From: Archangium lipolyticum
Lineage (GTDB): Bacteria; Myxococcota; Myxococcia; Myxococcales; Myxococcaceae
Direction of reading: 5' to 3'
NCBI RefSeq assembly: GCF_024623785.1
Contig: NZ_JANKBZ010000002.1
Span: forward strand, 434,001-498,000
Length of the DNA stretch: 64,000 nucleotides
Shown here: positions 1 to 8,122 of the stretch, piece after piece
Numbering within the stretch: position 1 is the stretch's first letter
Layout of the letters: every line of letters starts with the position of its first letter
The notes under the pieces: model-generated
What the model was told of the DNA's origin: nothing
What the model saw: only the letters and a program-made list of their open reading frames with translations
Database searches by the model: none
Program-made: the position numbers and the translations under genes

Positions 1-2565
1 CACCACCGCGAGCCGGGCCGTGGAGCGCAGGAAGCCCAGGTTGCCGTCGTTGGGCAGCGGGGTGCGCGGATCATCCGCGCTGGTGGCCAGGGGCGAGGAG
101 AGCGCCTGGCGCATCGTCTCCAGGCCCTGCACCAGGTTGTGGCACAGCCCCACGTCGTCGATGTTGGCCTGCACGCCCGCCGCCGCCGTGGGCGAGTCGC
201 TGGAGATGGCGCGGGAGCGGCTGCCGTCCACCGGGACGAGCCGGCCGCCCTCACCGCCCGCCGTCACACCGCCGCACGCGGACGCCCGGGCCGCCAGACC
301 CGTGCTGGTGACGCCGATGCGCACGTCCACGCCGGCCTGCCGCGCGCGCTCCAGCCAGCCGGGGAGGGCCGCCTTCAGCCGCGCCTGGTAGGCGTCCATG
401 GTGGTGGTGTTGGACACCACGAAGAGGACGTCCAGCTGGCTGTTGGTGCCCTGGATGAAGCGGTCGAGCTGGAGGCCCTCGTGGTTCGTCTCCGCCAGCA
501 GCGGGACGAGCAGCGGGCTCGGCTCGTTGGTCGCGAAGACGAAGAAGGGGCTGAAGTGCTGGCCGAGCACGTTGCGCTCGTAGGAGAACTCCAGCTCGAA
601 GCCCTCGCCCGGGGCCAGCGTGCGCGGCAGCTGCATGGGCGTCATCAGCGCGTACTGGTTGCTGGTGCCCGCGCCGATCTGGAAGTCACGCACGTCGATG
701 GGCGCGGCGCACTGGTTGGAGATGAGCGTGCGCCGGCGGCCCACCGCGCAGTCGTAGCGGATGGGTCCGAAGTCCACGAAGGCCGGCGCGGCGACCAGGC
801 AGCTGTCCTGCGACACACCTCGGAGGGGCAGTGTCACCGTGGGGTTGGCGGGGTCGTTCACCGTCAGCCGCAGCTCGCCCTGGTACTGGCCCGGCGTCTG
901 GGGCCGGAAGGCGATCATCGCGCTGAAGGCCGTGTCGTACGGCACCACGCCACCGGCGAGCTTGCCGCCCGGCATGTAGAAGACGCCCCCGGCGTCGTTG
1001 GACAGGTGGATGTCCTTCACCGCGCACTCGGCCCGGCCGGGGTTGCGGAAGGAGAAGCCCAGCACGGCACCGCGGCCGGGTGTCACGTTGCCGAAGTCCA
1101 GCACCGGCCACGGCTTGAGCTCGTAGACACAGGGGCCGGTGGCCCGGGCGCGGCCGGTGAGGACGATGGTGCGCTCGGGCGTGAACCTGTCATCCGACAT
1201 GAGCACCAGCGTGGCCTGCCAGGTGCCCTCGGTCTTGGGCTCGAAGTACACCGTCAGGTCGATCGCGTCCGTGCCCGGGGCGATGAGGATGTCGTCGACC
1301 CCCAGCGCCGGCCAGGCGGTACCCGCCTTCCAGGGATGGGCCTGCTTGCCACGCATGGGCACGTCCACCGAGAAGTGTTCCGCGCTCCCGGCGCCTCGCA
1401 CGCCCCGGAAGACGAGGTTGCCGGTGGTGCCGCCGTTGGAGATGCGGATCGTCTTCCCCAGCTTGCCGCCCACCGGCAGCTCGCCGAAGTCCAGCGCGGC
1501 CGGAGCCACCGCCAGCGTGGGCCGGCCACCGCTCGCATCCAGGAGCACCTCCGACTGGCGCGCCTTGTCCGACTCGTAGCCCAGCGTCAGCGTGCCCTTG
1601 TTGGGCCCGGAGAAGCGCGCGGCGAACTCCAGCGGCACCTCCACCGCCTCGCCCGGCTTCACCTCCTGACGCTGCATCGCCTTGAGCGGCGTGAAGGACT
1701 TGTCGCTGGTGCTCAGCCCCATGATGGTGACCGGCCGCCAGGTGATGTTGCGCGCACGCGTATAGGACTGGGTGCGCTCGTGCACGGGGATGGCCTCGAA
1801 GGGCACCGGCTCCGGCTCGAAGACGAAGGCGCTCGGCACCGAGCGTCCGGCCAGCTCCGCCACTGTCGGCGTGCAGTTGCCGCAGGCCTTGACCTTCACC
1901 TGCGCGCGCATGTCTCCCAGCGCGCGTGGCAGGTACTTCGCCTGCACCTCACGCGTGCTGAGCGGCGGCACGGTGATCGTATCCGCGCTGAAGGCATCGG
2001 CCGCCTCGCCTTCGAGCGTCACCGTGAGCGGCAGGTCCACCGGGTTGGTGATGGTGAGGCGCAGCGTCCGCTCGCTGTCCACCTCCAGCGTCTCGAAGTC
2101 CAGCACCGGCGGGGAGATGTCGATGGGCAGCGGAACGCCCTGGCCCCGGACGCTCACGACGTGCTCCCGCCCCTCGTTGGCGTCCGTGCGCACGTGGATC
2201 GTCTCTTCCTGGGGGCCCTCCGAGAGCGGGTGGAAGCGCACGCGCACCAGCTTCTCCTCGCCGGGCATCACCCGCTCCTCGCCCTCGAAGGACACCTCGT
2301 AGGAGGGGTCCCCCTTGAGCCCCAGCGCCTCCAGCGCATGGAAGGGCACGTAGCCCACGTTGCGCAGGCGCACCTGTTTCTCGCGCCATTGGCCAACGGG
2401 CACGTCCCCGAAATCCAGCGTGTCCGCGTCCACGGCCGCCAGCGCCTGCACCGAGCGTGTGTTCCCCGGCTCGTGACACGCCAGAAGCGCCGTCAGCAGT
2501 GACAGCCCGATGATCCGCCCCACTCGCAGCCCCGTCCTCATCGCCCGTTCCCGCCTGGAATCCAT
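1..2565 (-). CDS. ASH/choice-of-anchor-D repeat lipoprotein with a degenerate VWA-like domain (3' end cut by window)
   Basis: The reading frame stays open to base 1, so the C-terminus lies outside the window. The N-terminus has a basic stretch, a hydrophobic core and the lipobox LLAC, so this is a predicted lipoprotein. At least five ASH/HYDIN-like Ig repeats follow, each opening with a motif like LDFGDVPVG, LDFGELPVG or LDFGNVTPG. After them comes QLDVLFVVSNTTTM, which aligns with the beta1/MIDAS segment of von Willebrand A domains, where FVVDNSGSM is usual; the metal-binding D/S residues are replaced. The start at 2565 has AGGGGA about 8 bases upstream; an in-frame ATG at 2541 (MRTGLRVG) gives a more ordinary signal peptide. 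Likely a cell-surface protein of unknown function. The family assignment is inference from repeat motifs. Confidence 0.8.
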   Translation of the reverse strand, partial: MDSRRERAMRTGLRVGRIIGLSLLTALLACHEPGNTRSVQALAAVDADTLDFGDVPVGQWREKQVRLRNVGYVPFHALEALGLKGDPSYEVSFEGEERVMPGEEKLVRVRFHPLSEGPQEETIHVRTDANEGREHVVSVRGQGVPLPIDISPPVLDFETLEVDSERTLRLTITNPVDLPLTVTLEGEAADAFSADTITVPPLSTREVQAKYLPRALGDMRAQVKVKACGNCTPTVAELAGRSVPSAFVFEPEPVPFEAIPVHERTQSYTRARNITWRPVTIMGLSTSDKSFTPLKAMQRQEVKPGEAVEVPLEFAARFSGPNKGTLTLGYESDKARQSEVLLDASGGRPTLAVAPAALDFGELPVGGKLGKTIRISNGGTTGNLVFRGVRGAGSAEHFSVDVPMRGKQAHPWKAGTAWPALGVDDILIAPGTDAIDLTVYFEPKTEGTWQATLVLMSDDRFTPERTIVLTGRARATGPCVYELKPWPVLDFGNVTPGRGAVLGFSFRNPGRAECAVKDIHLSNDAGGVFYMPGGKLAGGVVPYDTAFSAMIAFRPQTPGQYQGELRLTVNDPANPTVTLPLRGVSQDSCLVAAPAFVDFGPIRYDCAVGRRRTLISNQCAAPIDVRDFQIGAGTSNQYALMTPMQLPRTLAPGEGFELEFSYERNVLGQHFSPFFVFATNEPSPLLVPLLAETNHEGLQLDRFIQGTNSQLDVLFVVSNTTTMDAYQARLKAALPGWLERARQAGVDVRIGVTSTGLAARASACGGVTAGGEGGRLVPVDGSRSRAISSDSPTAAAGVQANIDDVGLCHNLVQGLETMRQALSSPLATSADDPRTPLPNDGNLGFLRSTARLAVV

Positions 2566-2729
2566 CCGGCATTCCCCTAATCAAAAGGCGTACCAACCGT
2601 TTGTCGCCTGGGGTGCCCAATGAAAACAGGGGGTTGCGAAAGGCGTGGATGTGGGATGCGAACGATTGGAAGCCGCTTGCCCTGTGGGGTGAAGGAGTTT
2701 TCCCGGCTTGCCGGGGGGCCTGGGGCGAA

Positions 2730-3617
2730 CTAGCGGGCGGGCTGGATGAGCTCCCGGAGCGCGCGGGCCACGGCCTCCGGCTGCTCCAGGTGCACGTGGT
2801 GGCCTCCGGGGAGGACGAGGGGCGGCTGAGCGTGGCGCAGGGCGGCGAGCCGCGCCCGGGCCCGCTCGTCATCGAAGCCGTAGCCCTCGCTGCCGAGGAT
2901 CAACCGCACCGGGCAGGTGACGGCGGAGGAGAGGGCGAGCCACTGGGCGTCGTCGTAGCCGAAGCCGAAGCGGCGGCGGTGGGAGGGATCGAAGGTGAAG
3001 GCGACGCCGCCGTCGACGGGCTCGGTGCCGTGGCGGGCCATGTGGAGCGCGAGGTGCTCGGGAAGGGCGGTGCCCTCCCGCAGGCGCGCGGCGGCGTCCT
3101 CCACGCTGGGATAGCGCTTGCGGTTGGGCGTGCGCTCCAGGTCCTCGAGGAAGCCGCGCAGGCGCGCGAGCGCGTTCTCGGGAGGGCCACCCGAGGGGCC
3201 GAGGCTCTCGATGAGGCTCAGACTGAGGACGCGCGAGGGGCGTGCGGCCGCGTACGCCGTGGCGACGATGCCGCCCAGCGAATGGCCGACGAGGTGCGCC
3301 GCTTCCAGGCCGGTACCGCGCAGCACCGCCTCCACGTCCACCAGGTAGTCGGCGAACTGGTAGTTGGCGCTTCGGGGCAGGTGTCCACTCCGACCCATGC
3401 CTCGGAAGTCGAACAGCACCAGGTGCCAGGAGTCCGGCAGGTGCTCGGTGACGAAGTCGAAGCTGTGGGAGTGGTCCAGCAAGCCGTGCAGGAGGACGAC
3501 GGCGGGTGAGCCGCCGGCACCGCGCTGGCGTACGTGGAGGCCGAGCCCGTGGGCATCGACCGTCGACGACTCGAAAGAGGAGGACAACGGCGGCTCCTTC
3601 CAGGCCGGAGAAGACAC
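2730..3617 (-). CDS. Alpha/beta-fold hydrolase
   Basis: 295 residues, the usual length for a single-domain alpha/beta hydrolase. Visible motifs are the oxyanion-hole strand VVLLHGLLDHS (about residues 40-50), the strand-4 motif FDFRGMGRSG, the nucleophile elbow GHSLGG (Ser113), and a C-terminal GGHHVHLEQP that supplies the catalytic His. No signal peptide, so cytoplasmic. The start is GTG, with no strong Shine-Dalgarno sequence. The substrate cannot be read from sequence; esterase, lipase-like or haloalkane-type activities are all possible. It ends 165 bases from the start of the neighbouring lipoprotein gene on the same strand. Confidence 0.9.
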   Translation of the reverse strand: MSSPAWKEPPLSSSFESSTVDAHGLGLHVRQRGAGGSPAVVLLHGLLDHSHSFDFVTEHLPDSWHLVLFDFRGMGRSGHLPRSANYQFADYLVDVEAVLRGTGLEAAHLVGHSLGGIVATAYAAARPSRVLSLSLIESLGPSGGPPENALARLRGFLEDLERTPNRKRYPSVEDAAARLREGTALPEHLALHMARHGTEPVDGGVAFTFDPSHRRRFGFGYDDAQWLALSSAVTCPVRLILGSEGYGFDDERARARLAALRHAQPPLVLPGGHHVHLEQPEAVARALRELIQPAR

Positions 3618-3675
3618 TCCGGCCGGACCCCCCGCTTAACGCGTTCCGCCGTCGCCGTGAACCGGCGGGTGCTGC

Positions 3676-3855
3676 TCAGGCCTGGGGTTGCTGGGCCGAG
3701 AGCTCCACCGGCGCCGAGGCGGAGAGCACCAGCGCGAGCTGCCGCGCCTGTCCCTCGGTGGTGCAACGGTACTCCTGCACCTTCCCGTTGGGCTTCTCCA
3801 GACGAAGGACCCAGACATCGGCTTCCTTGGACACGACCGAACGTACTTGCGACAT
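3676..3855 (-). CDS. Small conserved-looking hypothetical protein (59 aa)
   Basis: I chose ATG 3855 because AAGGAGG lies five bases before it, the strongest ribosome binding site in this part of the window. A longer in-frame reading (to 3984) has no such site. The protein (MSQVRSVVSKEADVW...) is hydrophilic, has no signal peptide, and has strands that look like a small beta sheet (VWVLRLEKPNGKVQEYRC). I do not recognise a family. A perfect palindrome with terminator features lies upstream at 4005-4034. Confidence 0.6.
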   Translation of the reverse strand: MSQVRSVVSKEADVWVLRLEKPNGKVQEYRCTTEGQARQLALVLSASAPVELSAQQPQA

Positions 3856-4004
3856 GGCTGCCTCCTTGAGGGCTGCCTTCCCCCACTGCCCTCCAAGGAA
3901 GCATTCGCCGTGCCGACACCCGGTTTTCGCCGATACCCAAGGAATCCGGTGCTTTGCCGCCTGCCAGTTCTTCGCGAGTGACAAATTTTGCGGGTCATTC
4001 GTGA

Positions 4005-4034
4005 CAAAACGTGCGGGCAGGTCCGCACGTTTTG
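4005..4034. terminator. Perfect 12-bp inverted repeat, probable terminator of the aldo/keto reductase gene
   Basis: CAAAACGTGCGG (4005-4016) and CCGCACGTTTTG (4023-4034) are exact reverse complements around a six-base loop. The GC stem flanked by AAAA and TTTT has the form of a bidirectional intrinsic terminator. It sits 56 bases beyond the aldo/keto reductase stop. It also lies upstream of the 59-aa gene, and two GTGACAAA direct repeats (3978-3985 and 4001-4008) overlap its left arm, so a regulatory role is possible. Confidence 0.6.
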
Positions 4035-4089
4035 CGTAGTGTCCCGACCCTACTGTTCAGGTTCTTACTTTCTCAGTGCGCGAGAGTCT

Positions 4090-5103
4090 TCAGCGGGCCT
4101 GGGGCGCCGGCCTGTCGGACTGCGTCAGGTGCTTCATGTTGGCCGGGTAGCGGTCTCCGGCGGCGACACCCGGAGGCGCGATGGCGTCGATCTCCGCCAG
4201 GTCGCCCTCGGTGAGCTTCACGTCCAGCGCCCCCAGGTTGTCGTCCAGGTACTTGCGCCGCTTGGTGCCGGGGATGGGCACGAGGTCCTCCCCCCGGGCG
4301 AGCACCCAGGCCAGGGCGAGCTGGGCCGGCGAGCACTGCTTCTTCCGGGCGAGCTGCTCGATGTGCTCCACCAGCTTCAGGTTGCGCTGGAAGTTCTCTC
4401 CCTGGAAGCGCGGGTTGTGGCGGCGGTAGTCGTCCTGGGCCAGGTCCTCGAAGCGCTTGAGCTGTCCGGTGAGGAAGCCACGGCCCAGGGGGCTGTAGGG
4501 CACGAAGCCCACGCCCAGCTCGCGGCAGGTCTGGAGCACGCCGTCCTCGGGGTCGCGGCTCCACAGCGAGTACTCACTCTGCAGCGCGGTGATGGGGTGC
4601 ACGGCGCACGCGCGGCGCAGTGTGTCCGAGTTCACCTCGGAGAGCCCGAGGTAGCGCACCTTGCCCTGCTTCACCAATTCGGCCATGGCGCCCACGGTCT
4701 CCTCGATGGGCGTATTCGCGTCCACGCGGTGCAGGTAGTACAGGTCGATGACGTCCATGCCCAGCCGCCGGAGGCTGGCCTCGCACGCCTGTTTCACGTA
4801 CTCGGGGCGGCCGTTGATGGAGCGCGCGTGCGGGTTGTTCGGGTCACGGACGATGCCGAACTTCGTGGCCAGCACCACCTTCGCGCGGTGCGGACGCAGC
4901 ACGCGGCCCACCAGCTCCTCGTTGAGGCCCGGGCCATAGGCATCCGCGGTGTCGAAGAAGGTGATGCCCCGCTCCAGTGCGTGCAGCAGCGTGGCCTCCG
5001 ACTCCGCGTCATCCCGCCCGGCGTAGAAGTCCGACATGCCCATGCAGCCCAGGCCGATGGCCGAGACGGCGAGCCCCTGCTTCCCCAGCTTTCGAGTCTC
5101 CAT
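4090..5103 (-). CDS. Aldo/keto reductase
   Basis: 337 residues, typical of the AKR family (an NAD(P)H-dependent oxidoreductase of carbonyl substrates, TIM barrel, cytoplasmic). The catalytic tetrad can be placed: Asp51 and Tyr56 in FFDTADAYG, Lys81 in ATKFG and His125 in YYLHRVD. The N-terminal motif LGLGCMGMS fits the AKR13-like/YakC group. The C-terminal [14 protein letters not shown] matches the cofactor-binding loop. A Shine-Dalgarno GGAGG precedes ATG 5103. The gene is divergent from the XRE-cupin regulator at 5227, which is likely to control it. Substrate unknown. Confidence 0.93.
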   Translation of the reverse strand: METRKLGKQGLAVSAIGLGCMGMSDFYAGRDDAESEATLLHALERGITFFDTADAYGPGLNEELVGRVLRPHRAKVVLATKFGIVRDPNNPHARSINGRPEYVKQACEASLRRLGMDVIDLYYLHRVDANTPIEETVGAMAELVKQGKVRYLGLSEVNSDTLRRACAVHPITALQSEYSLWSRDPEDGVLQTCRELGVGFVPYSPLGRGFLTGQLKRFEDLAQDDYRRHNPRFQGENFQRNLKLVEHIEQLARKKQCSPAQLALAWVLARGEDLVPIPGTKRRKYLDDNLGALDVKLTEGDLAEIDAIAPPGVAAGDRYPANMKHLTQSDRPAPQAR

Positions 5104-5217
5104 GCTCCAGACCTCCCTACGGCGTGTGCACTCGTCCCGAGGCGCGGGCAGTCTCCTGGCCCGGGCGGTAACGTCCCACCGGGCCCGGACTGAGCCGTTC
5201 GGGTGGGTCCTTTACTG

Positions 5218-5233
5218 TTCTCACATATGAGAA
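5218..5233. promoter_or_regulatory. Inverted repeat overlapping the regulator start codon, candidate operator
   Basis: TTCTCA-CATA-TGAGAA is a perfect dyad with 6-bp arms in the divergent intergenic region. It lies across the ATG at 5227-5229 of the XRE-cupin gene and 115 bases upstream of the aldo/keto reductase start. A repressor bound here would block its own gene directly and could affect the divergent one. Binding is inference. Confidence 0.4.
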
Positions 5234-5841
5234 ATGTCAAGTCGGGTTCGAGTGGAGAGGGAGCGACGGAGCTGGAGGCGGCGGAGGCGTCGCGGCTGGG
5301 GGCGCGCATCCGGGAGCTGAGGCAGGAGCGGGGGCTCACGCTGGAGGCGCTGGCGGAGCGCTCGGAGGTGAGCCGGGCGATGATCTCCAAGGTGGAGCGG
5401 GGGACGAACAACCCCACGCTGGTGGTGGCGGTGCGCATCGCGAAGGGGCTGGGGGTGGGGCTGTCGGAGCTGATGTCGCGTCCGAGGCCGAAGCAGGCGC
5501 GGGTGTTGCTGCCTCCGGCGCAGCAGCCCACGTTCCGGGATGGGGAGAGCGGCGTGCTGAGGCAGCTCCTGTCGCCCCCGTTCGAGACGAGGGGGGTGGA
5601 GTTCATCCGGTTCACGTTGCCGGCGAACACCTCGACGGGGGAGTTGCCGGGCAAGGAATTGCCGGTGGGCAAGTACCTGGCCGTGGAGAAGGGCACGCTG
5701 CGCATCGACTTCCCGGACGGGAGCGTGACGGTGGAGGCGCAGGACGCCTTCTATTTCGAGGCGGACGTGCCTCACGCGTTCGTCAACACCGGGCGTGGCG
5801 TGTGCGTGTGCTACATCGTCATGGCGCGCGAGCCGGGATGA
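5227..5841 (+). CDS. XRE-family regulator with C-terminal cupin sensor domain
   Basis: An N-terminal helix-turn-helix (RIRELRQERGLTLEALAERSEVSRAMIS region, about residues 25-60, followed by KVERGTNNPTL) is joined to a C-terminal cupin domain (from about residue 110 to 200, with the typical VGKYLAVEKGTLRIDF and ...DVPHAF strands). This is the common small-molecule-responsive XRE-cupin layout, with the ligand bound in the cupin. I favour ATG 5227; an in-frame GTG at 5203 would add eight residues, and neither has a clear Shine-Dalgarno, so the mRNA may be leaderless. It is divergent from the aldo/keto reductase, with a palindrome over the start codon, which suggests autorepression and local control. 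Confidence 0.88.
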   Translation: MRNVKSGSSGEGATELEAAEASRLGARIRELRQERGLTLEALAERSEVSRAMISKVERGTNNPTLVVAVRIAKGLGVGLSELMSRPRPKQARVLLPPAQQPTFRDGESGVLRQLLSPPFETRGVEFIRFTLPANTSTGELPGKELPVGKYLAVEKGTLRIDFPDGSVTVEAQDAFYFEADVPHAFVNTGRGVCVCYIVMAREPG

Positions 5842-5859
5842 GGGGAGCGCCCCGTCCGC

Positions 5860-7785
5860 TCAGGAGGCATCGGCGGGGTCGGGCCACTCCCAGGCGGAGC
5901 GGTAGCCACCGCCCTCCTGGGTGGACTCGATGAAGCGCGAGTAGAAGGGGTTGCCGCTGAGGGTGGCGGAGTCGCCCACCACGAAGAGGTGCCTGCGGGC
6001 GCGGGTGAGGGCGACGTTGATGCGGCGCAGGTCGGTGAGGAAGCCGAGCTGGCCCTCTGAGTTGGAGCGGGTGAGGGAGACGAGGATGGCGTCCTTCTCG
6101 CGGCCCTGGAAGGCGTCGACGGTGTCCACCTCGACGTCGGGGGAGAGCTGCTCCACGCGCTCACGCAGGGCGTGGGCCTGGGCGCGGTAGGGGGTGATGA
6201 CGGCGAGCTCGCGGGGCGCGAGCCCGGCGGCGAGCAGCTCCTTCACCCGGGCGATGACGAGGTCCGCCTCGCCGCGGTTGAAGAGGCTGCCGGTGTCCTG
6301 CTCCAGCTCCTCGTCGAAACCCTTGCCGGCGGTGTCGAGGAAGAGGACGGGCGGGGCGTCGACGCTGGTGGCTTCCGGGGGCAGCACGTCCGCGAGGGTG
6401 CGATCGGCGACGCTGGGGTGGGCGCGCAGCTCGCCGCCGTACATCTCCTTGGAGGGGAAGGACATGATGGCGGTGTTCATCCGGTACTGCTCGCGGAGCA
6501 TGCGCTTGACGCCCTCGCCGTGGTCGGCGAGCAGCCGCTCGAAGAGGCTGACGGCGAGGCCCTGTTTCGCGGCCTCGGGGGAGAGGACGGTGGGGGGGAG
6601 CTGCTGGGGATCTCCAGCGAGCACCACCTTGGGCGCGCGGAGGAATCCGAGCAGGGCGAGGGGCTCGGTGGCCTGGGTGGCCTCGTCGAGCAGGGCGAGG
6701 TCGAACTCCTCGTGGGAGAGGATGCCGGACTCGAGGCTGGCGAGGGTGACGCAGACGACCTGGGCGCGCTCGAGGACGCCGCGGAGGGCCTTGCGCTCGA
6801 GGGCGCGGGCCTCGTCGAGGAGGCTCTTGGCCTCGGTGGTGGAGGCGCGGGCGTTGGCGAAGCGCTCGCGGCTGCGGCCCTGGGTGCGCTGGCGGCGGGC
6901 GTAGCCGAGGAGGGAGAAGGCCTCGTCGAAGAGCTCGCGGGAGAGGACGCGGTCGGGGTGGTCCTCGACGACGATGTCCAGCGTGTGCTCCTGGAGACGG
7001 GGCGTGACGCGGGCGGGGTGTCCGACGCGGATGGCGCGCAGACCCTTGTCGAGACATAGGTCGGTGAGGTGGTCGACGGCGGCGTTGCTGGCGGCGGTGC
7101 ACAGCAGGCGCTGGCCTTTGGCGACGGCCTGGGCGGCGACCTCGGCGAGCACGGTGCTCTTGCCGGTGCCGGGAGGCCCGTGGACGAGGAAGAAGTCCTC
7201 GGCGGCGAGGGCGCGGGCGACGGCGTCGTGCTGCTCGGGGTTGAGGGGGCGGGTGGGGGAGAGCTCGCGGAGGGAGTCGAAGCGGGGGGGCTCGTTGCCG
7301 AGGAGGACCTCGCGCTTGTGCCGGGCGGCGCCCTTGTCGAGGGCCTTCACCCGGGCGAGGCCGGCGCGGACGCGCTCGAAGGTGACGTCGTTGGGGACGC
7401 GGTCGAGACGCAGCAGACCTTCGTGGATGAAGGGGGGAGGGGCGCGGTCGAAGGCGAGCTGGACGCGGGTGGCGGTGGCGCGGGAGACGAGGGCGCGAGC
7501 GGGCTCCTTGACCTCGGAGCGGCGGGGCATGACGGCGACCTGGTCGCCGTTGTCGAGGCGTGCGGGGAAGCGGGCCCTGTCTCTGCGGGCGAGCGTCACC
7601 AGGACGCGGCCGCCGAGGCCGACCTCCTCCTCGATGCTCTCGAGGTCGAGGAAGGAAAGCCCCTGCTCGGCGCGCTGCTGGAGGGACATGCCCTCGGCGA
7701 GGGCGTCCAGGCGGGCGCGCTCGGCCTCGCGTTCGAGGACGAGGAGGCGGCCGAGGGAGTCGAAGAAGGAGACGTCGCGAGGCAT
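5860..7785 (-). CDS. SF1B (UPF1/IGHMBP2-like) DNA/RNA helicase, full-length copy
   Basis: 641 residues. An N-terminal OB/stalk-like region (1-170) is followed by helicase core motifs in order: Q-motif region LNPEQHDAV, Walker A GPPGTGKS (203-210), motif Ia TAASNAAVDHL, Walker B LLDEAT (365-370), motif III GDPQQLPP, motif IV QYRMN, motif V VDAFQGREKD and motif VI NVALTRARRHL. This order is that of the UPF1-like SF1B family, which translocates 5' to 3' on single strands. The start MPRDVSFF is chosen because longer in-frame starts run into a tmRNA-like sequence; no Shine-Dalgarno is evident. The first 353 codons and 90 bases upstream are duplicated at 10356-11504. Confidence 0.92.
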   Translation of the reverse strand: MPRDVSFFDSLGRLLVLEREAERARLDALAEGMSLQQRAEQGLSFLDLESIEEEVGLGGRVLVTLARRDRARFPARLDNGDQVAVMPRRSEVKEPARALVSRATATRVQLAFDRAPPPFIHEGLLRLDRVPNDVTFERVRAGLARVKALDKGAARHKREVLLGNEPPRFDSLRELSPTRPLNPEQHDAVARALAAEDFFLVHGPPGTGKSTVLAEVAAQAVAKGQRLLCTAASNAAVDHLTDLCLDKGLRAIRVGHPARVTPRLQEHTLDIVVEDHPDRVLSRELFDEAFSLLGYARRQRTQGRSRERFANARASTTEAKSLLDEARALERKALRGVLERAQVVCVTLASLESGILSHEEFDLALLDEATQATEPLALLGFLRAPKVVLAGDPQQLPPTVLSPEAAKQGLAVSLFERLLADHGEGVKRMLREQYRMNTAIMSFPSKEMYGGELRAHPSVADRTLADVLPPEATSVDAPPVLFLDTAGKGFDEELEQDTGSLFNRGEADLVIARVKELLAAGLAPRELAVITPYRAQAHALRERVEQLSPDVEVDTVDAFQGREKDAILVSLTRSNSEGQLGFLTDLRRINVALTRARRHLFVVGDSATLSGNPFYSRFIESTQEGGGYRSAWEWPDPADAS

Positions 7786-7875
7786 GGGGTGAGGTTTATG
7801 CCACGTGCCGGTGCACTTCACGCCCGGCATGTGAGGCCGGGCGCTCGCCAGACAACGCTGGCGGGGACGAGTATT
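6727..7875. repeat. Direct repeat unit A (left copy, 1,149 bp)
   Basis: The + strand from GGACTCGAGGCTGGCG to ...GGGGACGAGTATT recurs at 10356-11504 with a constant offset of 3,629 bases and no indel. I could find only two substitutions (both in the Walker A area of the helicase gene). The unit covers helicase codons 1-353 and 90 bases upstream. Near-identity implies a recent duplication. The two units bracket 2,480 bases carrying the toxin/immunity pair. Confidence 0.93.
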
Positions 7876-7884
7876 ATGAGTACG

Positions 7885-7954
7885 GCGAGGTGTCCCTCTT
7901 CGAGTCGTCCTGGAGCGACACGGAACGGCGGGTTCGATTCCCGCCGCCTCCACT
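7885..7954 (+). ncRNA. ssrA: tmRNA-like 3' end (T-arm plus acceptor strand) without a 5' half; candidate attachment-site remnant
   Basis: GCGGG-TTCGATT-CCCGC forms a perfect T-arm with a canonical T-loop, directly followed by CGCCTCC-A, the 3' acceptor strand and discriminator. This wording is that of bacterial tmRNA 3' ends, whose 5' end is usually GGGGGCGG. No matching 5' acceptor strand lies within 100 bases upstream, and the sequence where a tmRNA body would be is the helicase gene. I therefore read it as a 3' fragment only, as left when an element integrates into ssrA. No CCA is encoded. It could also be a decayed long-variable-arm tRNA; no clean anticodon arm was found. The left boundary is approximate. 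Confidence 0.4.
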
Positions 7955-8044
7955 GTTTTACTCCGTAGACAGAGGCGGCACGCGCACCGTGCCCCTCAAT
8001 GGGGTGACGTTTCCTCCGCACAAAGTGTCCGCGAGGCCCCGTGA

Positions 8045-8074
8045 TTGACGGGCATGTCATGGTTCCCCTGTAAT
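8045..8074 (+). promoter_or_regulatory. Sigma70-type promoter for the toxin/immunity operon
   Basis: TTGACG (8045-8050) and TGTAAT (8069-8074) are each one base off the -35 and -10 consensus, with an 18-base spacer. Predicted transcription start is about 40 bases before the toxin ATG. It lies to the right of the duplicated segment, so it belongs to the inserted module. Confidence 0.5.
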
Positions 8075-8122
8075 CTCGGGTTGTGCTCTCATCGTGTGGG
8101 GGCCATTGCCAGGAGGCTCCCC

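Noticed and set aside
139-2502. Long + strand open frame (787 codons) opposite the lipoprotein gene
   Set aside because: Arg/His/Val-rich shadow of the GC-rich - strand gene; no domain, no start signal, and the other strand has clear ASH repeats and a lipobox.
7786-7953. Extension of the helicase to an upstream start at 7953
   Set aside because: The extra residues (AAGIEPAVPCRS...) are the typical false translation of a tRNA/tmRNA 3' end, and the downstream MPRDVSFF start is shared by both repeat copies.
7880-7954. Complete tRNA-Ser gene
   Set aside because: The T-arm and 3' acceptor strand fit, but no GGAGGCG-type 5' strand, no D-arm and no anticodon loop with T33 could be found.
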